A stretch of DNA of 64,000 bases from Sideroxyarcus emersonii (GTDB lineage Bacteria > Pseudomonadota > Gammaproteobacteria > Burkholderiales > Gallionellaceae), in NCBI RefSeq assembly GCF_021654335.1, contig NZ_AP023423.1, positions 776,001-840,000 of the forward strand, in the 5' to 3' direction. The translations under genes were made by a program, and so were the position numbers. The stretch's first letter is position 1; every line of letters begins with the position of its first letter. Shown here piece after piece: positions 20,105-30,034 of the stretch. Below the pieces are notes generated by a model, which saw only the letters and a list, made by a program, of their open reading frames with translations, had not been told where the DNA came from and ran no database searches.

Positions 20105-20587
20105 TCATTTGTCTTCCGTGACGCCAGCACCTGTTGCTCCATTCGCCATGCTCGCAGTATCCCTTGCCTTGGGAAAATCCTTCAGGCAGCAGCGTCCGGA
20201 AGGGTTGCTCGTTGCACAGGAGCAACGACCGGCTTTGGTCTGGGCGATCACGAAATCCCTGATCGCGGGGTCTTGCCGCAAGTCGGCATTGCAAATGCCG
20301 AAGCAATAACAAAGCGGGCTGTCGTCTGATCTTTCCTTTATTCCTGTGCGGGTGCGCAGTTGCGACATGACGATGGTGGAATCGTCGTCGCCAAAATACA
20401 CCACATCGCACGCCGGATCGTCGCAGAAGAAATAACGGGAAGCGGTCGGCGTCCAGGACCAGGAAGCCTTGATGTGATGATGAATCGTGCGGACGGAAAC
20501 TTCCGCATACTCCAGTCCGTTGGCTGGGCAGCGATGCCTGTTCGGGAGCTCAGTTTTGCAATCGGGGGATGAGCAACAATCGGTCAT
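20105..20587 (-). CDS. CopZ N-terminal-type zinc/[2Fe-2S] protein
   Basis: About 160 residues with the Cys pattern of the N-terminal domain of Archaeoglobus CopZ, which binds a zinc ion and a [2Fe-2S] cluster: CCSSPDC, then CDDPACDVVYF, then CYCFGIC and CSCATSNPSGRCC. The YFFCDDPACDVVYF block is characteristic. The usual C-terminal HMA copper-chaperone domain is missing. Its job is therefore probably redox or metal handling rather than classical copper transfer. A GTG at 20614 is an alternative start. It follows a tiny membrane ORF on the same strand. Confidence 0.75.
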   Translation of the reverse strand: MTDCCSSPDCKTELPNRHRCPANGLEYAEVSVRTIHHHIKASWSWTPTASRYFFCDDPACDVVYFGDDDSTIVMSQLRTRTGIKERSDDSPLCYCFGICNADLRQDPAIRDFVIAQTKAGRCSCATSNPSGRCCLKDFPKARDTASMANGATGAGVTEDK

Positions 20588-20665
20588 GTCGTGTTCCCGG
20601 AAATTATTGGTCACAGGGCGAAAGCGGGCGCATGTCCTGTGCGGAGGCTCCGAATGCCCAACCGC

Positions 20666-20779
20666 CTAACTTTTGTGGAAGACGGATTGCGCCAGGTGCA
20701 TCGAGATGCTTGACCAGATGACGCTGATCAATACCCAGCCGACTGCAATCAGTATGAAAACCATAAAGAATTTTTTCAC
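20666..20779 (-). CDS. 37-residue single-pass membrane peptide
   Basis: A short ORF with GTG start at 20779, VKKFFMVFILIAVGWVLISV followed by IWSSISMHLAQSVFHKS. It has a basic N-terminus, one ~20-residue transmembrane helix and an amphipathic tail. It sits ~50-80 nt before the CopZ-like gene on the same strand. Evidence is the strong membrane pattern and position; the RBS (GAAAG) is weak. Confidence 0.4.
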   Translation of the reverse strand: MKKFFMVFILIAVGWVLISVIWSSISMHLAQSVFHKS

Positions 20780-21002
20780 TACATAACTTTCGTGTCGATA
20801 TGTTGAGGAGGGCTGGCCGCGCTATACCCATTCGATTGCGCATCATCCAGTGTCGGGCCCGATCCTGCAAGCGGGTATTGCCGGTTTTTGCTCACGGCCA
20901 GTCGTTGTTTCCCGCACACCCAAGTGCTAGAGTGGCAGCGCAAGCCTCGCGATGTTATTGCACATCGGTCAGCTTGTTCACATCTTTGTGGAGGTAGGCG
21001 CA

Positions 21003-21647
21003 ATGAATACGACAGCCAGAATATTCGCAGCGGTACTGCTTTCGAATCTCGCAGCTTCACTGGCAGCGGCCGACGGCTTCTATGCGGGCGGTGAGGTGGG
21101 CGTGTCGTCGGTTCCCGACATGAGGGGGACGGCGGCCCAGACGATGGTGAATTCCGGATATCCGACGGTGACCGTGTCACAAAACACGGGCAGCGGCCTG
21201 GCCGGGATATTCGGCGGGCAATGGGTGACGGACAACTTCGGATGGGAAGCCAATCTGGCGAGCCTGGGTTCCATCAGGGGGCGGGTGGCGGCCACCAACG
21301 GCGCCAGTACCGTTTTCACCTCGTACCGATATGCAAGCGGGGCTTTGAGCCTGGCCGCCATGGGCGGGATCGACATCACGCCGGCCGGCAAGCTTTTCTT
21401 CAAGCTGGGTTTGTTCGATGCCGCTGTAACCTACGATGGCCCCACGAGTACCGTTTCGGCGAACAGCACGGGGCCGATGTTCGGCGGCGGTTTTTCGTAC
21501 AGGATCATCAAGCATCTGTCCGTCAGGGGCGAGCTGGTGAATTATGTCGGGGTGCGGTTCCCGAACTATGAGTATTTCGCACCGGCCAACAATACGACGA
21601 AGAACAACATCACAATGCTGGCCGTCGGTGCCGCCTATGAGTTTTAA
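21003..21647 (+). CDS. Outer-membrane beta-barrel protein (OmpA/OmpW-like)
   Basis: A 214-residue exported protein: signal peptide to about residue 23 (SLAAA|DGFYAGGEVG), then an eight-strand-like barrel beginning FYAGGEVGVSSV, as in OmpA-type surface proteins, and ending AAYEF with terminal Phe. GGAGGTAGG lies before ATG 21003; the longer frame from 20952 has no RBS. It stands alone between a leftward gene and leftward pirin; function unknown. Confidence 0.7.
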   Translation: MNTTARIFAAVLLSNLAASLAAADGFYAGGEVGVSSVPDMRGTAAQTMVNSGYPTVTVSQNTGSGLAGIFGGQWVTDNFGWEANLASLGSIRGRVAATNGASTVFTSYRYASGALSLAAMGGIDITPAGKLFFKLGLFDAAVTYDGPTSTVSANSTGPMFGGGFSYRIIKHLSVRGELVNYVGVRFPNYEYFAPANNTTKNNITMLAVGAAYEF

Positions 21648-21698
21648 AGGGACGGCGAAGTTGTGATTGCCTGCAGGGGGATCTCTGCCGGTCTGGTA

Positions 21699-22400
21699 TC
21701 AGTCCGGCAGGTCGAATAACAGGACCTCAGCCTTGGCAGCCTGTCCGAGGCTGACCAGTTGCTCGTTGCTTGCCATCAGCGCATCTCCCGCAGAAAGCCC
21801 GATTCCATTGACGGCGAGGTGGCCGGATGCAACGTGCAGATAAGCCCTGCGGCCGGAGGCGAGGGGATGCTCGATGCGGTCCCCGGCATCGAGTATGGAT
21901 GCGTATAGCACGGCATCCTGATGGATCAGGACGGAGCCATCTCGCCCGTCTGGCGAGGCGATCAATCGCAACCGGCCTTGCTTGGATTCCAGCTCGAAAG
22001 TCTTCTCTTCATAGCCAGGTGCAATCCCTTTCATATTGGGCTCGATCCAGATCTGCAGGAAATGTACCGGTGCCGATTGCGAATGATTGAATTCGCTGTG
22101 CCTGACCCCTGTGCCAGCACTCATGCGTTGCACATTGCCGTAACGCAGGACTGATCCGTTGCCCATGCTGTCCTCGTGCTCCAGCGTGCCATCGAGCACA
22201 TAGGAGATGATCTCCATATCGCGATGGCCATGCGTTGCGAAGCCCTGGCCGGGGGCGACGCGATCCTCGTTGATCACGCGCAGTGGGCCAAATCCCATAT
22301 GCGCGGGGTCATAGTAGTCGGCGAAGGAAAAACTATGGAACGATTGCAGCCAGCCATGATCGGCAAATCCGCGATCGCTGCTTTTACGAACCGTTAACAT
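21699..22400 (-). CDS. Pirin family bicupin (quercetinase-like)
   Basis: A 233-residue pirin-type bicupin. Metal ligands of the N-terminal cupin are visible in [13 protein letters not shown] and [14 protein letters not shown] (H-x-H ... E ... H pattern). E. coli YhhW, the closest model I know, has quercetin 2,3-dioxygenase activity; others act as redox regulators. It is preceded by GGAAGCAATC and leads a leftward pair with cytochrome b561. Confidence 0.92.
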   Translation of the reverse strand: MLTVRKSSDRGFADHGWLQSFHSFSFADYYDPAHMGFGPLRVINEDRVAPGQGFATHGHRDMEIISYVLDGTLEHEDSMGNGSVLRYGNVQRMSAGTGVRHSEFNHSQSAPVHFLQIWIEPNMKGIAPGYEEKTFELESKQGRLRLIASPDGRDGSVLIHQDAVLYASILDAGDRIEHPLASGRRAYLHVASGHLAVNGIGLSAGDALMASNEQLVSLGQAAKAEVLLFDLPD

Positions 22401-22466
22401 GATTGCTTCCTTTCATTGGCTGAGACACCCGGTATTTTCTGCCCCTCATTTGCCACGTCCCGGCGA

Positions 22467-23081
22467 TCAGCGCGACTTGCCGAGGCGGGGCAACATGCGC
22501 GCGAGGACGTCGTCCCGGTCGACGAAGTGATGCTTGAGCGCTGCGGCGACGTGGCCTGCGACGAGGATTGCCAGCACCAGATTCAGGCTCCAGTGCACAG
22601 TTTGCAGCATATCGCCCAGTTCCTTGTTCTTCGACAGCAAATCGGGGAGGGGGAGCACGCCGAAGAGCACGGTCTGGAAACCTTTGGCGGAACTCATCAG
22701 CCAACCCGATAGCGGGATCGTGAACATCAGCAGATAAAGCAAGCTGTGGCCGCTGTGCGCGATGAAGCGTTCCGCACGTCCCATGTGCGGCGGCAATTCC
22801 GGCGGACGGTTATATATGCGCCAGGCAAGCCTGACGACGGCCAGCCCGAAAATGCTCACACCGGCCCACTTATGCCACGAATAGGCGCGCAGCTTCCAGG
22901 GGGAGAGCGGCAGGTCGTGCATATAAAGGCCGAAGGCAAACAGGCCGACGATGGCGAAGGCCATGAGCCAGTGCATGGCAACGGCGGCAGTTGCGTACTG
23001 CCTGGTGGCGGATCGCGTTGGCTGCACTCCGGAAAGGCCGGTAGTGAAGTTGGCTGGCAGGATATCCATGGTGATTTCCAT
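22467..23081 (-). CDS. Cytochrome b561
   Basis: Diheme inner-membrane cytochrome, four transmembrane helices with heme-ligand His in AVAMHWLMA, YSWHKWAGV, IAHSGHSLLY and GHVAAALKHHF. Members transfer electrons between quinone and periplasmic acceptors; a related protein acts as superoxide:quinone oxidoreductase. ~204 residues from the ATG at 23081; 23069 and 23087 are also possible. It lies upstream of the pirin gene on the same strand with 66 nt between. Confidence 0.9.
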   Translation of the reverse strand: MEITMDILPANFTTGLSGVQPTRSATRQYATAAVAMHWLMAFAIVGLFAFGLYMHDLPLSPWKLRAYSWHKWAGVSIFGLAVVRLAWRIYNRPPELPPHMGRAERFIAHSGHSLLYLLMFTIPLSGWLMSSAKGFQTVLFGVLPLPDLLSKNKELGDMLQTVHWSLNLVLAILVAGHVAAALKHHFVDRDDVLARMLPRLGKSR

Positions 23082-23340
23082 CTTGATGTATTGAAGATGG
23101 CCCCATGTTATTCGTTTCAAATCGCGGGATAAATTGCTATTTGTGGCATGCAATATTCCATTATTGGAACATTGGCGGATTGCCGGATCGAGCGAGCGGA
23201 TGCGGCTCCCCGACGGCCTGTCCAGTCTGGACGATCATTTAGACGGCAATGACACAACTGGTCGTCGATGTTTGGCATTTGCGGAGGCCTTTCAGTACAC
23301 TGGAAGGCTGAAATGATTCATCAATGGATATGGAGACAGC

Positions 23341-23676
23341 ATGCGATTTTCAAAAACGATGTGGATGGTTGCCGGGTTTTCGCTGATTGCGGCATTGGGC
23401 GGCTGCGCCAGCAGCATGATCGAGGTGCGCCAGGGGAGCGACCGGGTCGCCTTGGCCGAGATAAATCAGGTGGGCGGCTGTCAGGCCAAAGGAGAGGTTA
23501 CGGTCAGCGTGCTGGCCAAAGTTGGATTCTTCCATCGCAGCACCGACGATGTGGAAGCCAACCTGCTCCAGTTGGCACGCAATTATGCGGTAGATTCAGG
23601 CGCGGATACGGTTGTAAAAGATGTGTCGTCCGAGCCGGGGAAACGCACGTTCAAAACCTACAAATGCAGGCCTTGA
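23341..23676 (+). CDS. DUF4156-like lipoprotein
   Basis: A 111-residue lipoprotein: lipobox LGGC with Cys near residue 22, then a DUF4156-like domain with RVALAEINQVGGCQAKGEV and LLQLARNYAVDSGADTVV, which match that family's RNxAxxxGADTV signature. ATG 23341 follows GGAGACAGC. Outer-membrane or periplasmic lipoprotein of unknown role, as in Rcs-associated relatives. Confidence 0.75.
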   Translation: MRFSKTMWMVAGFSLIAALGGCASSMIEVRQGSDRVALAEINQVGGCQAKGEVTVSVLAKVGFFHRSTDDVEANLLQLARNYAVDSGADTVVKDVSSEPGKRTFKTYKCRP

Positions 23677-23724
23677 TGGCGAATTGTCGGCGGGACGGAT
23701 ATGCAGTCCGCCCCGCGCCCGACG

Positions 23725-24573
23725 CTAGAACGCATAACCCGCGCCCAGCTTGACGATGGTGTAGTTCGTCCGGCTGTCCGGTTCCCAGGCGACGAATCCG
23801 CCGCCGACGGGATACACGGCACTCATGCCATAGCCGAAACTCATGTAGTCGATGCCGGCATTCCCGTGGAAGTGGTTCGAGAATGCGTAGTCGGCGGCGA
23901 GGCCAAGCTTGTAGAGCGTCGAGTTCCCCAGCGCGCCTGAAAAGCCATTCAGGCCGGGGCCGGAATTCACCACGATGTTGGCTCCGAAGGTGGTGCCCAG
24001 CATGGCATTGGCGGAAAGGACCAGTCTGCTGTTAGCGGGCGAAATCTGCCACAAGGTACCGACCGCAAAATAATTGTGCGTATAGGTCTCGCCGTAATTC
24101 ACCCCGCGGTCCCATTTGTGATGGCCGACCTCCACGTAGGGGGTCAGCATGAACGGCGTGATGGATCTCGTTCCGACGCTGCCGATTTCAAAGCCTTGCC
24201 CGAAGCGCACATTGAAATTGGTCAGCGCTGCGCTGGATACCCCGACGATGGAGCCGAAAACGCCGCCTGTGATGGGCATGCCGGTATAGGTGGTCTGACC
24301 GCTGGAGTGATCATACCCCGCCGCAAAATACTGGTTACTCTGGGTCATGGTTGACAGGAAAATGGCGGAGCCGGGCACATCGCCTTTTTCCGTATCCAGC
24401 GTTCCGGTCGCGGTGCCGAATATGCCGTTGCCGGTTTCCGTGTAATCCACGTTGGTGGAGATGGCCTGGATGCCGATCTGGTTGTTGGAAGCCCGGATGT
24501 CGGCGGTGCCGGCATATGTGACGACCGGAAAGAGGAGGCAACTGACTGCCAGGACGGATTTGCGTAACATCAA
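23725..24573 (-). CDS. Outer-membrane barrel protein coupled to a GGDEF-EAL gene
   Basis: A 282-residue exported protein with signal peptide (AVSCLLFPVVTYA|GTADI) and a strand-rich body ending KLGAGYAF, terminal Phe. No family recognised. Its ATG overlaps the stop of the upstream GGDEF-EAL gene (ATGA), so it is translated from the same mRNA. The pairing suggests a surface protein whose function is tied to c-di-GMP signalling; this is inference. Confidence 0.65.
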   Translation of the reverse strand: MMLRKSVLAVSCLLFPVVTYAGTADIRASNNQIGIQAISTNVDYTETGNGIFGTATGTLDTEKGDVPGSAIFLSTMTQSNQYFAAGYDHSSGQTTYTGMPITGGVFGSIVGVSSAALTNFNVRFGQGFEIGSVGTRSITPFMLTPYVEVGHHKWDRGVNYGETYTHNYFAVGTLWQISPANSRLVLSANAMLGTTFGANIVVNSGPGLNGFSGALGNSTLYKLGLAADYAFSNHFHGNAGIDYMSFGYGMSAVYPVGGGFVAWEPDSRTNYTIVKLGAGYAF

Positions 24574-27104
24574 GACTCTCCTGTGCTTGTGGATGGATCA
24601 CCATTCGAGTGGTGACTTGATTTACCAGATATGCCGATCTTGCCGGGAAGTTGGCCCAGGAGGTCTTCGAATTCATCCAGCGTGACCGGTTTGCCAAACA
24701 GGTATCCCTGGAATGCGTGGCAGCCATTGCGTTGCAGGATTTCAAGCTGCTGATCGGTCTCCACCCCTTCGGCGATCACTTCCAGGCCGAAGTTTCTGGA
24801 CATGTCGATAATGGTCTGCACCAGCACGGCGTCGCTCTTGTCGCTCACGATGTCGCGTACAAAGGATTGATCTATCTTGATCTGGTCGAGTGGCAAGCGT
24901 TTCAGGTAACTGAGGGACGAATAGCCGGTGCCGAAGTCATCCATGGAGAATTTCACGCCAAGCTCTTTCAGGGAATGCATCTTCTGTATGGTGTCCTCGA
25001 CATCGATCAGCACCAGGCTTTCGGTCAGTTCGAGTTTCAACAGTGCAGGGTTGATGTTGAACCGGTTCATCATTTCCTTGACCTGGTCGGCGAAGTTCTC
25101 CTGCCGGAATTGGCGCGCACTCACGTTGACCGCGAGATGCAGGTGGCTGGTGCTGGCATCTTGTTGCCATCGCTGCAACTGTGCGCATGCGGTCTCCAGC
25201 ACCCATTGGCCGATAGGCAGGATCAGCCCGGTATTTTCAGCCAATGGAATGAAGTCTGCCGGGGAGACCACGCCATGATTCGCATTCAGCCAGCGCAGCA
25301 GGATCTCGGCCCCGATGATGTTGCGCCGGTTGTCGACTTGCAGCTGGAAATGGAGATGCAGCTCATTGTTGGGGAGTGCGTGACGCAATTGCTGCTCCAG
25401 CGTGGCTCGCAGTTCGACCGCCCTTTGCATGGAAGATTCGAAGAAACGTATGCCGCTGCCGGTGGCGGATTTTGCCTGGTACATGGCGGTGTCGGCTTGT
25501 TTCAACAGTTCTTCTATGCTGGCATTGTGTCCCTGGAACAAGCACACGCCGATACTGACGCTGCAGTGGTGCTCGTGGCTCGACAGATGGTACGGATAGC
25601 TGAGCGATGCAACGATTTTCCTGGCAACATTTTCCGCCTGGGCGGCAGCGGTCTCCCGCGTATTGCTGAGATCCTGCAATATCACGACGAACTCGTCCCC
25701 GCCCAGCCGCGCCACGGTATCGTTTTCCCGCACGCATGACTTCAGCCTGGCCGCGACCTCGATCAGCAACATGTCGCCGGCATCATGGCCTCTGGTGTCG
25801 TTGATGATCTTGAAGTCGTCCAGGTCCATGAAGAAGATCGCGCCAAATGCGCAGGTGCGGAGGCTGTGGGTTATCGCCTGGCCCAGCCTGTCGACCAGCA
25901 ATCGACGGTTGGGCAAGTCGGTCAAGGTGTCGAAGAACGCCAGCCGATGGATCTTTTCCTCGGCCAGCTTCCTGTCGGTCATGTCCATCGAGATCGCCAC
26001 GAAATGCGTGATCTCACCGGCTTCATTGCGCACCGCCGAGATGTTCATCCACTTCGGATAGACATGCCCATCCTTGCGCCTGTCCCATATTTCGCCGGTC
26101 CAGTTCCCGTTTTCGAATAACGCGGCCCACATCTGCTTATAGAACTCCGCATCGTGCCGCCCCGATTTCAGCAGGCTGGGATTCTGGCCGATCACCTCTG
26201 CTGCGGTATAGCCGGTCAGGCGTTCGAAGGACTTGTTGACGCTGACGATGTGGGCGTTGGCATCGGTGACCACGATGGATTCCTGGGTCTCGAAGGTGAT
26301 GGAAGCGATGCGCAGCCGTTCTTCGGCCTTCTTGTGCTGATCGATGTCCTGCATCGAGCCGATCGTATACAGGGGCTTGCCATGCGGGTCGAAATGCGTG
26401 GTGCCGCATTCCTTCACCCACTTGATGCGGCCGCCGGCGAACAGCAGGCGATACTCGACACAGTAGCTGCTGCATCTGGACAGCGACTCGCAGAATCTGC
26501 GCATCACCGCTTCGCGGTCTTCAGGATGGATCAGCGAAAACTTGGCATGGCCCAGCGAGCGTGCAGCAGCGTGCGGGTCTACTTCGAGAATGCGGTATAT
26601 CTCCTCGGAACCTTCCAGGGCGCTGCTGTAGATATCGAACTCCCAATGCCCGACTTGCCCCAGTTTCTGGGTCTCCTGCAGCAGCGCATTCTGCTTGGCC
26701 AGGTGCAGTTCGTGTTTTTTGGTTTGTGTGATGTCCGTGCGGAGTGCGATATAACCTTCGTGAACGCCATTCTTGTTGCGCTTTGGTGCGATTGAAGTTG
26801 CGACCCAGTACAGGCTGCCGTCTTTGGCGCGATTGCATATTTCCCCTTGCCATGTTTTACCGCTGGCGATGGTCTGCCACAGGTCGCGGAAAAACGCCTT
26901 GTCGTGGTAGCCGGAATTGATGATGCGGTGATTCTGGCCAACCAGTTCTTCGCGACGGTATTGGCTGAGTTGGCAGAACTTGTCGTTGACGAAGGTGATC
27001 TGCCCCTGCAGATCGGTGGTGGCGACACAGGCATGCTGGTCCAGTACTACCGACAGGCCGTCGACATGCGCAGTGGTGAGGCTAATCCAAGATTCCTGGA
27101 GCAT
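24570..27104 (-). CDS. PAS-PAS-PAS-GGDEF-EAL c-di-GMP protein (EAL variant EIL)
   Basis: An 844-residue soluble protein: PAS domains at ~15-135, ~145-265 and ~270-395, GGDEF at ~400-565 with intact LGGDEFVVIL near 467, and EAL at ~580-825. The EAL signature reads GAEILLRW (EIL) at ~600; other catalytic elements (NVSARQF, LELTES, MDDFGTGYSSL, KIDQSFV, VIAEGVET) are present. It could therefore synthesise and break down c-di-GMP. The first PAS resembles an Aer-like domain. Confidence 0.92.
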   Translation of the reverse strand: MLQESWISLTTAHVDGLSVVLDQHACVATTDLQGQITFVNDKFCQLSQYRREELVGQNHRIINSGYHDKAFFRDLWQTIASGKTWQGEICNRAKDGSLYWVATSIAPKRNKNGVHEGYIALRTDITQTKKHELHLAKQNALLQETQKLGQVGHWEFDIYSSALEGSEEIYRILEVDPHAAARSLGHAKFSLIHPEDREAVMRRFCESLSRCSSYCVEYRLLFAGGRIKWVKECGTTHFDPHGKPLYTIGSMQDIDQHKKAEERLRIASITFETQESIVVTDANAHIVSVNKSFERLTGYTAAEVIGQNPSLLKSGRHDAEFYKQMWAALFENGNWTGEIWDRRKDGHVYPKWMNISAVRNEAGEITHFVAISMDMTDRKLAEEKIHRLAFFDTLTDLPNRRLLVDRLGQAITHSLRTCAFGAIFFMDLDDFKIINDTRGHDAGDMLLIEVAARLKSCVRENDTVARLGGDEFVVILQDLSNTRETAAAQAENVARKIVASLSYPYHLSSHEHHCSVSIGVCLFQGHNASIEELLKQADTAMYQAKSATGSGIRFFESSMQRAVELRATLEQQLRHALPNNELHLHFQLQVDNRRNIIGAEILLRWLNANHGVVSPADFIPLAENTGLILPIGQWVLETACAQLQRWQQDASTSHLHLAVNVSARQFRQENFADQVKEMMNRFNINPALLKLELTESLVLIDVEDTIQKMHSLKELGVKFSMDDFGTGYSSLSYLKRLPLDQIKIDQSFVRDIVSDKSDAVLVQTIIDMSRNFGLEVIAEGVETDQQLEILQRNGCHAFQGYLFGKPVTLDEFEDLLGQLPGKIGISGKSSHHSNGDPSTSTGES

Positions 27105-27328
27105 GATCTTCCCGAAAAATTGCCTGATGCGACATTAAACCTTGTGTGTGGAAAGGTCTATGCGATTGATGGCCTATGCCTGTATCTAGAACTTTAATTG
27201 CGCAGGGCTATATCTTTTACCTGGATTTTACGCAGGCAGCAGTATGCGTATGCGGGGCGCGGTTAAGGCGGGAGCCTAAATGGAACTGCGGGGATCGATG
27301 CGAAAGTTCGATTGATGCGAGACGACGC

Positions 27329-27715
27329 CTAATTTGAACAGACGGGCTTCATTTTGCAGGCAGGACACGCTGCATTGGTGGAAGTTCGCAACTGTGCAAG
27401 TGTCGCCAACCATTTTTCGCACTGGCTGCCATATTTCTGCAAGAACTTGTGCGAATGCACCCTCAAATACTCGATGATCTGGGTCTGCATGCAGGCGGTG
27501 AAATCGAACTGCCGATTGTTGCGGTATTCGCCCCAGATAAATTCTTCCGGCAGCATGCCAGCTTGCCGCATGTCTTGGGTGAATCCGAAGATCGCATAGA
27601 ACTTGTCCGGGTCTTCGATCCAGTGGATCGGCTCGCCGTTGATTTCTATATAGCGGTATTTTTCGTTACAGGGATTGGAAAGGTTGTAGCTGATATTCGG
27701 CAATGTGTTTTTCAT
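27329..27715 (-). CDS. Hypothetical protein with C-terminal Cys motif
   Basis: A 128-residue soluble protein I do not recognise. It begins MKNTLPNISYNLSNPCNEKY and ends with ACPACKMKPVC, a C-x2-C-x5-C arrangement that could bind zinc or an Fe-S cluster; another Cys pair (CMQT, QCEKW) lies earlier. Codon use is A/T-richer than its neighbours. No operon partner is near; it is flanked by long non-coding stretches. Confidence 0.6.
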   Translation of the reverse strand: MKNTLPNISYNLSNPCNEKYRYIEINGEPIHWIEDPDKFYAIFGFTQDMRQAGMLPEEFIWGEYRNNRQFDFTACMQTQIIEYLRVHSHKFLQKYGSQCEKWLATLAQLRTSTNAACPACKMKPVCSN

Positions 27716-28183
27716 ATCGTGTATAGACCGCTTGCGTTAACGCCGACTTCGGTTGCTGTGACTCATGCGTCCCGAGAATTTTGCCTGGAATTGCCGTAGC
27801 AGGTTAACAGCGGCAGGTATGCATTGATATATGCCGAAATATATAGGCCAAGGCCTATTACATGCGGTCGACAGGGTTATTGGGGGCAGGTCGAGAATGA
27901 GTTAATTCGCCTGTGGGAAGCGCTACCGCGAAGCATTGCATGAGCGGACTCGTGCTCAAAGGAGAAATCCCGATAACCGCTGTTATGCACAATAGCTGTG
28001 GATAACTATTCAGATAAGTGTGCGGCAGCGGTTCTAACTGTAAACCGTATATGCGGTTTTTGGGCATCGCTCAATTCGTGAGCATTTCCCGGAGCCACCG
28101 GGCGGGCATGGCCGACGATTTTTCGCGATGTTTGCTTCGCCGCGGCTCTCAACGCGCGTGGAGCGCAAGAGACCCGGCCCAAT
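27716..28183. other. Intergenic region with a pair of DnaA-box-like sites
   Basis: No gene recognised. TTATGCACA (27983-27991) faces TGTGGATAA (27997-28005, inverse of the perfect DnaA box TTATCCACA) across 5 nt. A hairpin ATAGGCC-AA-GGCCTAT lies at 27843-27858. The region is relatively AT-rich. It lies upstream of the leftward hypothetical gene and downstream of the leftward chemoreceptor. Confidence 0.5.
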
Positions 28184-29812
28184 TCAGGCGATCCTGAAGC
28201 GCGCCGCCAATTCATCCAGGTTCCTGCTGAGATCCGCCATCTGCCTGGCTGAGGCAGCCGTCTGCGAGGAAGCCAGCGTGTTCTGCTCGGTTCCCTGGGC
28301 GATCTTTTCGATGCGCTGTGCGATGTCGCGTGCTGCCAGCGATTGTTCCTGGATCGCATGCGTGATGTCGTCGACGTCGCGCGCGGCATTCTCCGCGGCT
28401 TCCCGGATGCTGCTGACGGAGTCCCCGGCCTTGCGCGCCAGTTCGACCCCCTCGTTGACTCTCGTCACGCTGACGCCCATTTCCTTGACGGCTTCCCCGG
28501 TGCCGTCCTGTATCTTGACGATCATGCCGCTGATCTCCTTGGTCGAATTGGCGGTGCGTTCGGCCAGCTTGCGCACCTCGTCGGCCACCACGGCAAAGCC
28601 GCGGCCCTGTTCCCCCGCGCGGGCCGCCTCGATGGCGGCATTCAGCGCAAGCAGGTTGGTCTGGTCGGCGATCTCGCGGATCGTCTCCGCGATGCCGGAT
28701 ATCTGTTTGGAATATTCCTCCAGACCGTGGATCTTCTCTGCGACATGATTGACGGACTGGGCGATGTTCTCCATCTCGGTTGCCGCGCTGTGGATCACGC
28801 GGCCGCCTTCGACGGCCTTTTCGCTGGAGAGCTGGCTGACGCGGTGCGCGTTATCGGCATGCTCGCTTACCTGGTCGATCGATACCGACAGTTCCTCCAT
28901 CGCCGATGCCATGCCGGAGGCGGCTTCGGACTGCATCTGGCTGATCTTTGAACTGCTATTGGCTGAAACGGAGACATCGCCGGACGACTGGTTCAACGAG
29001 GTAATTCCTTCCCGTACATTGGCGATCAGTTCGTGCAGGTTGTTGCGCATCACCGAGAGTGCGGCATTGAGGTCGCCCAGTTCGTCCTTGCTGGCTAGCG
29101 GCAGTGGCTTGGTGAGGTCGCCGGCGGCGATGGTTTCGGCCGCAACTCTGGATGCGTTCAAACAGCGCCTGATCTTGTTGATGACTTTCCATGCCTGCAT
29201 CAGCAAGGCGATCGAGGCCAGCGCGCCGATGATCGTGAGCGTCGTCGTGTCCAGGCCATACCAGATGGCTGCGATGGCCAGGATGAAGCCGGCAACGCCG
29301 TTGGCGGTCAGCAACCACAGCCGCGCTGCAATGCTGATGTTGTTGAGCCGGCGGAAAAGCCTGGCCAGTGCGTTGCCGCTGACCACCTGGCCTTCGTCCA
29401 GGCTGATGCGCGCATCGCGGTTCATCTGGATATACAGTTGTTCGGCCGCATCGATCTCCTCGCGCGAGGCGGCCACACGTACCGAAACATAACCGCTGCC
29501 ATCCGCCAACGGCGAGGCATAGGCGCGCACCCAGTAGTGATCGCCGTCCTTGCGGCGATTCTTCACCAGGCCGCTCCATGGCCGTCCTTTCTTGAGGGTG
29601 TCCCACAAGTCGCGAAACGCTTCCGGCGGCATGTCGGGGTGGCGCACCAGATTGTGCGGCTGCCCGATCAACTCGTCTTTGGCGTAGCCGGACAATTCGA
29701 CGAATGCATCGTTGGCACGGGTGATCTGGCCTTTGAGGTTGGTGTAGGAGATGACGGTCTTCCCCTCGGGGAAGGGATATTCGCGACCGGTTACTGGCTG
29801 GTTGTTGCGCAT
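28184..29812 (-). CDS. Aer-like PAS methyl-accepting chemotaxis protein
   Basis: A 542-residue energy/redox taxis receptor. An N-terminal PAS domain (~15-125) with [17 protein letters not shown] and [16 protein letters not shown] matches the Aer FAD-binding PAS. A membrane anchor (~165-205), a HAMP-like segment and a signalling domain follow, with the conserved hairpin [20 protein letters not shown] near residue 390. There is no periplasmic domain. The C-terminus lacks a CheR-binding pentapeptide. Its place next to nif regulators suggests steering to low oxygen; inference. Confidence 0.92.
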   Translation of the reverse strand: MRNNQPVTGREYPFPEGKTVISYTNLKGQITRANDAFVELSGYAKDELIGQPHNLVRHPDMPPEAFRDLWDTLKKGRPWSGLVKNRRKDGDHYWVRAYASPLADGSGYVSVRVAASREEIDAAEQLYIQMNRDARISLDEGQVVSGNALARLFRRLNNISIAARLWLLTANGVAGFILAIAAIWYGLDTTTLTIIGALASIALLMQAWKVINKIRRCLNASRVAAETIAAGDLTKPLPLASKDELGDLNAALSVMRNNLHELIANVREGITSLNQSSGDVSVSANSSSKISQMQSEAASGMASAMEELSVSIDQVSEHADNAHRVSQLSSEKAVEGGRVIHSAATEMENIAQSVNHVAEKIHGLEEYSKQISGIAETIREIADQTNLLALNAAIEAARAGEQGRGFAVVADEVRKLAERTANSTKEISGMIVKIQDGTGEAVKEMGVSVTRVNEGVELARKAGDSVSSIREAAENAARDVDDITHAIQEQSLAARDIAQRIEKIAQGTEQNTLASSQTAASARQMADLSRNLDELAARFRIA

Positions 29813-30034
29813 TGGACGCTCCTGGCCTGCTGTTTCAGATATGAGTGATACTTCCTGGGTAAGTGGAACAACATGTCCACCTTAGTCCCGATTCGAAACC
29901 CCCATGCGTCGAACAGAGGTGGAATTCCGTCCGGATACGAATGCGGGAATCGCGAAAAAGGGGCTCCGCAGGCCAGGCGACTTTTGCCGACCTTGCGGCA
30001 ACTTGCCCTGCTTGGGATAAGGCCCGAACAGAAT

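Noticed and set aside
27716..28183. Replication origin
   Set aside because: Only two DnaA boxes, no 13-mers or replication genes nearby.
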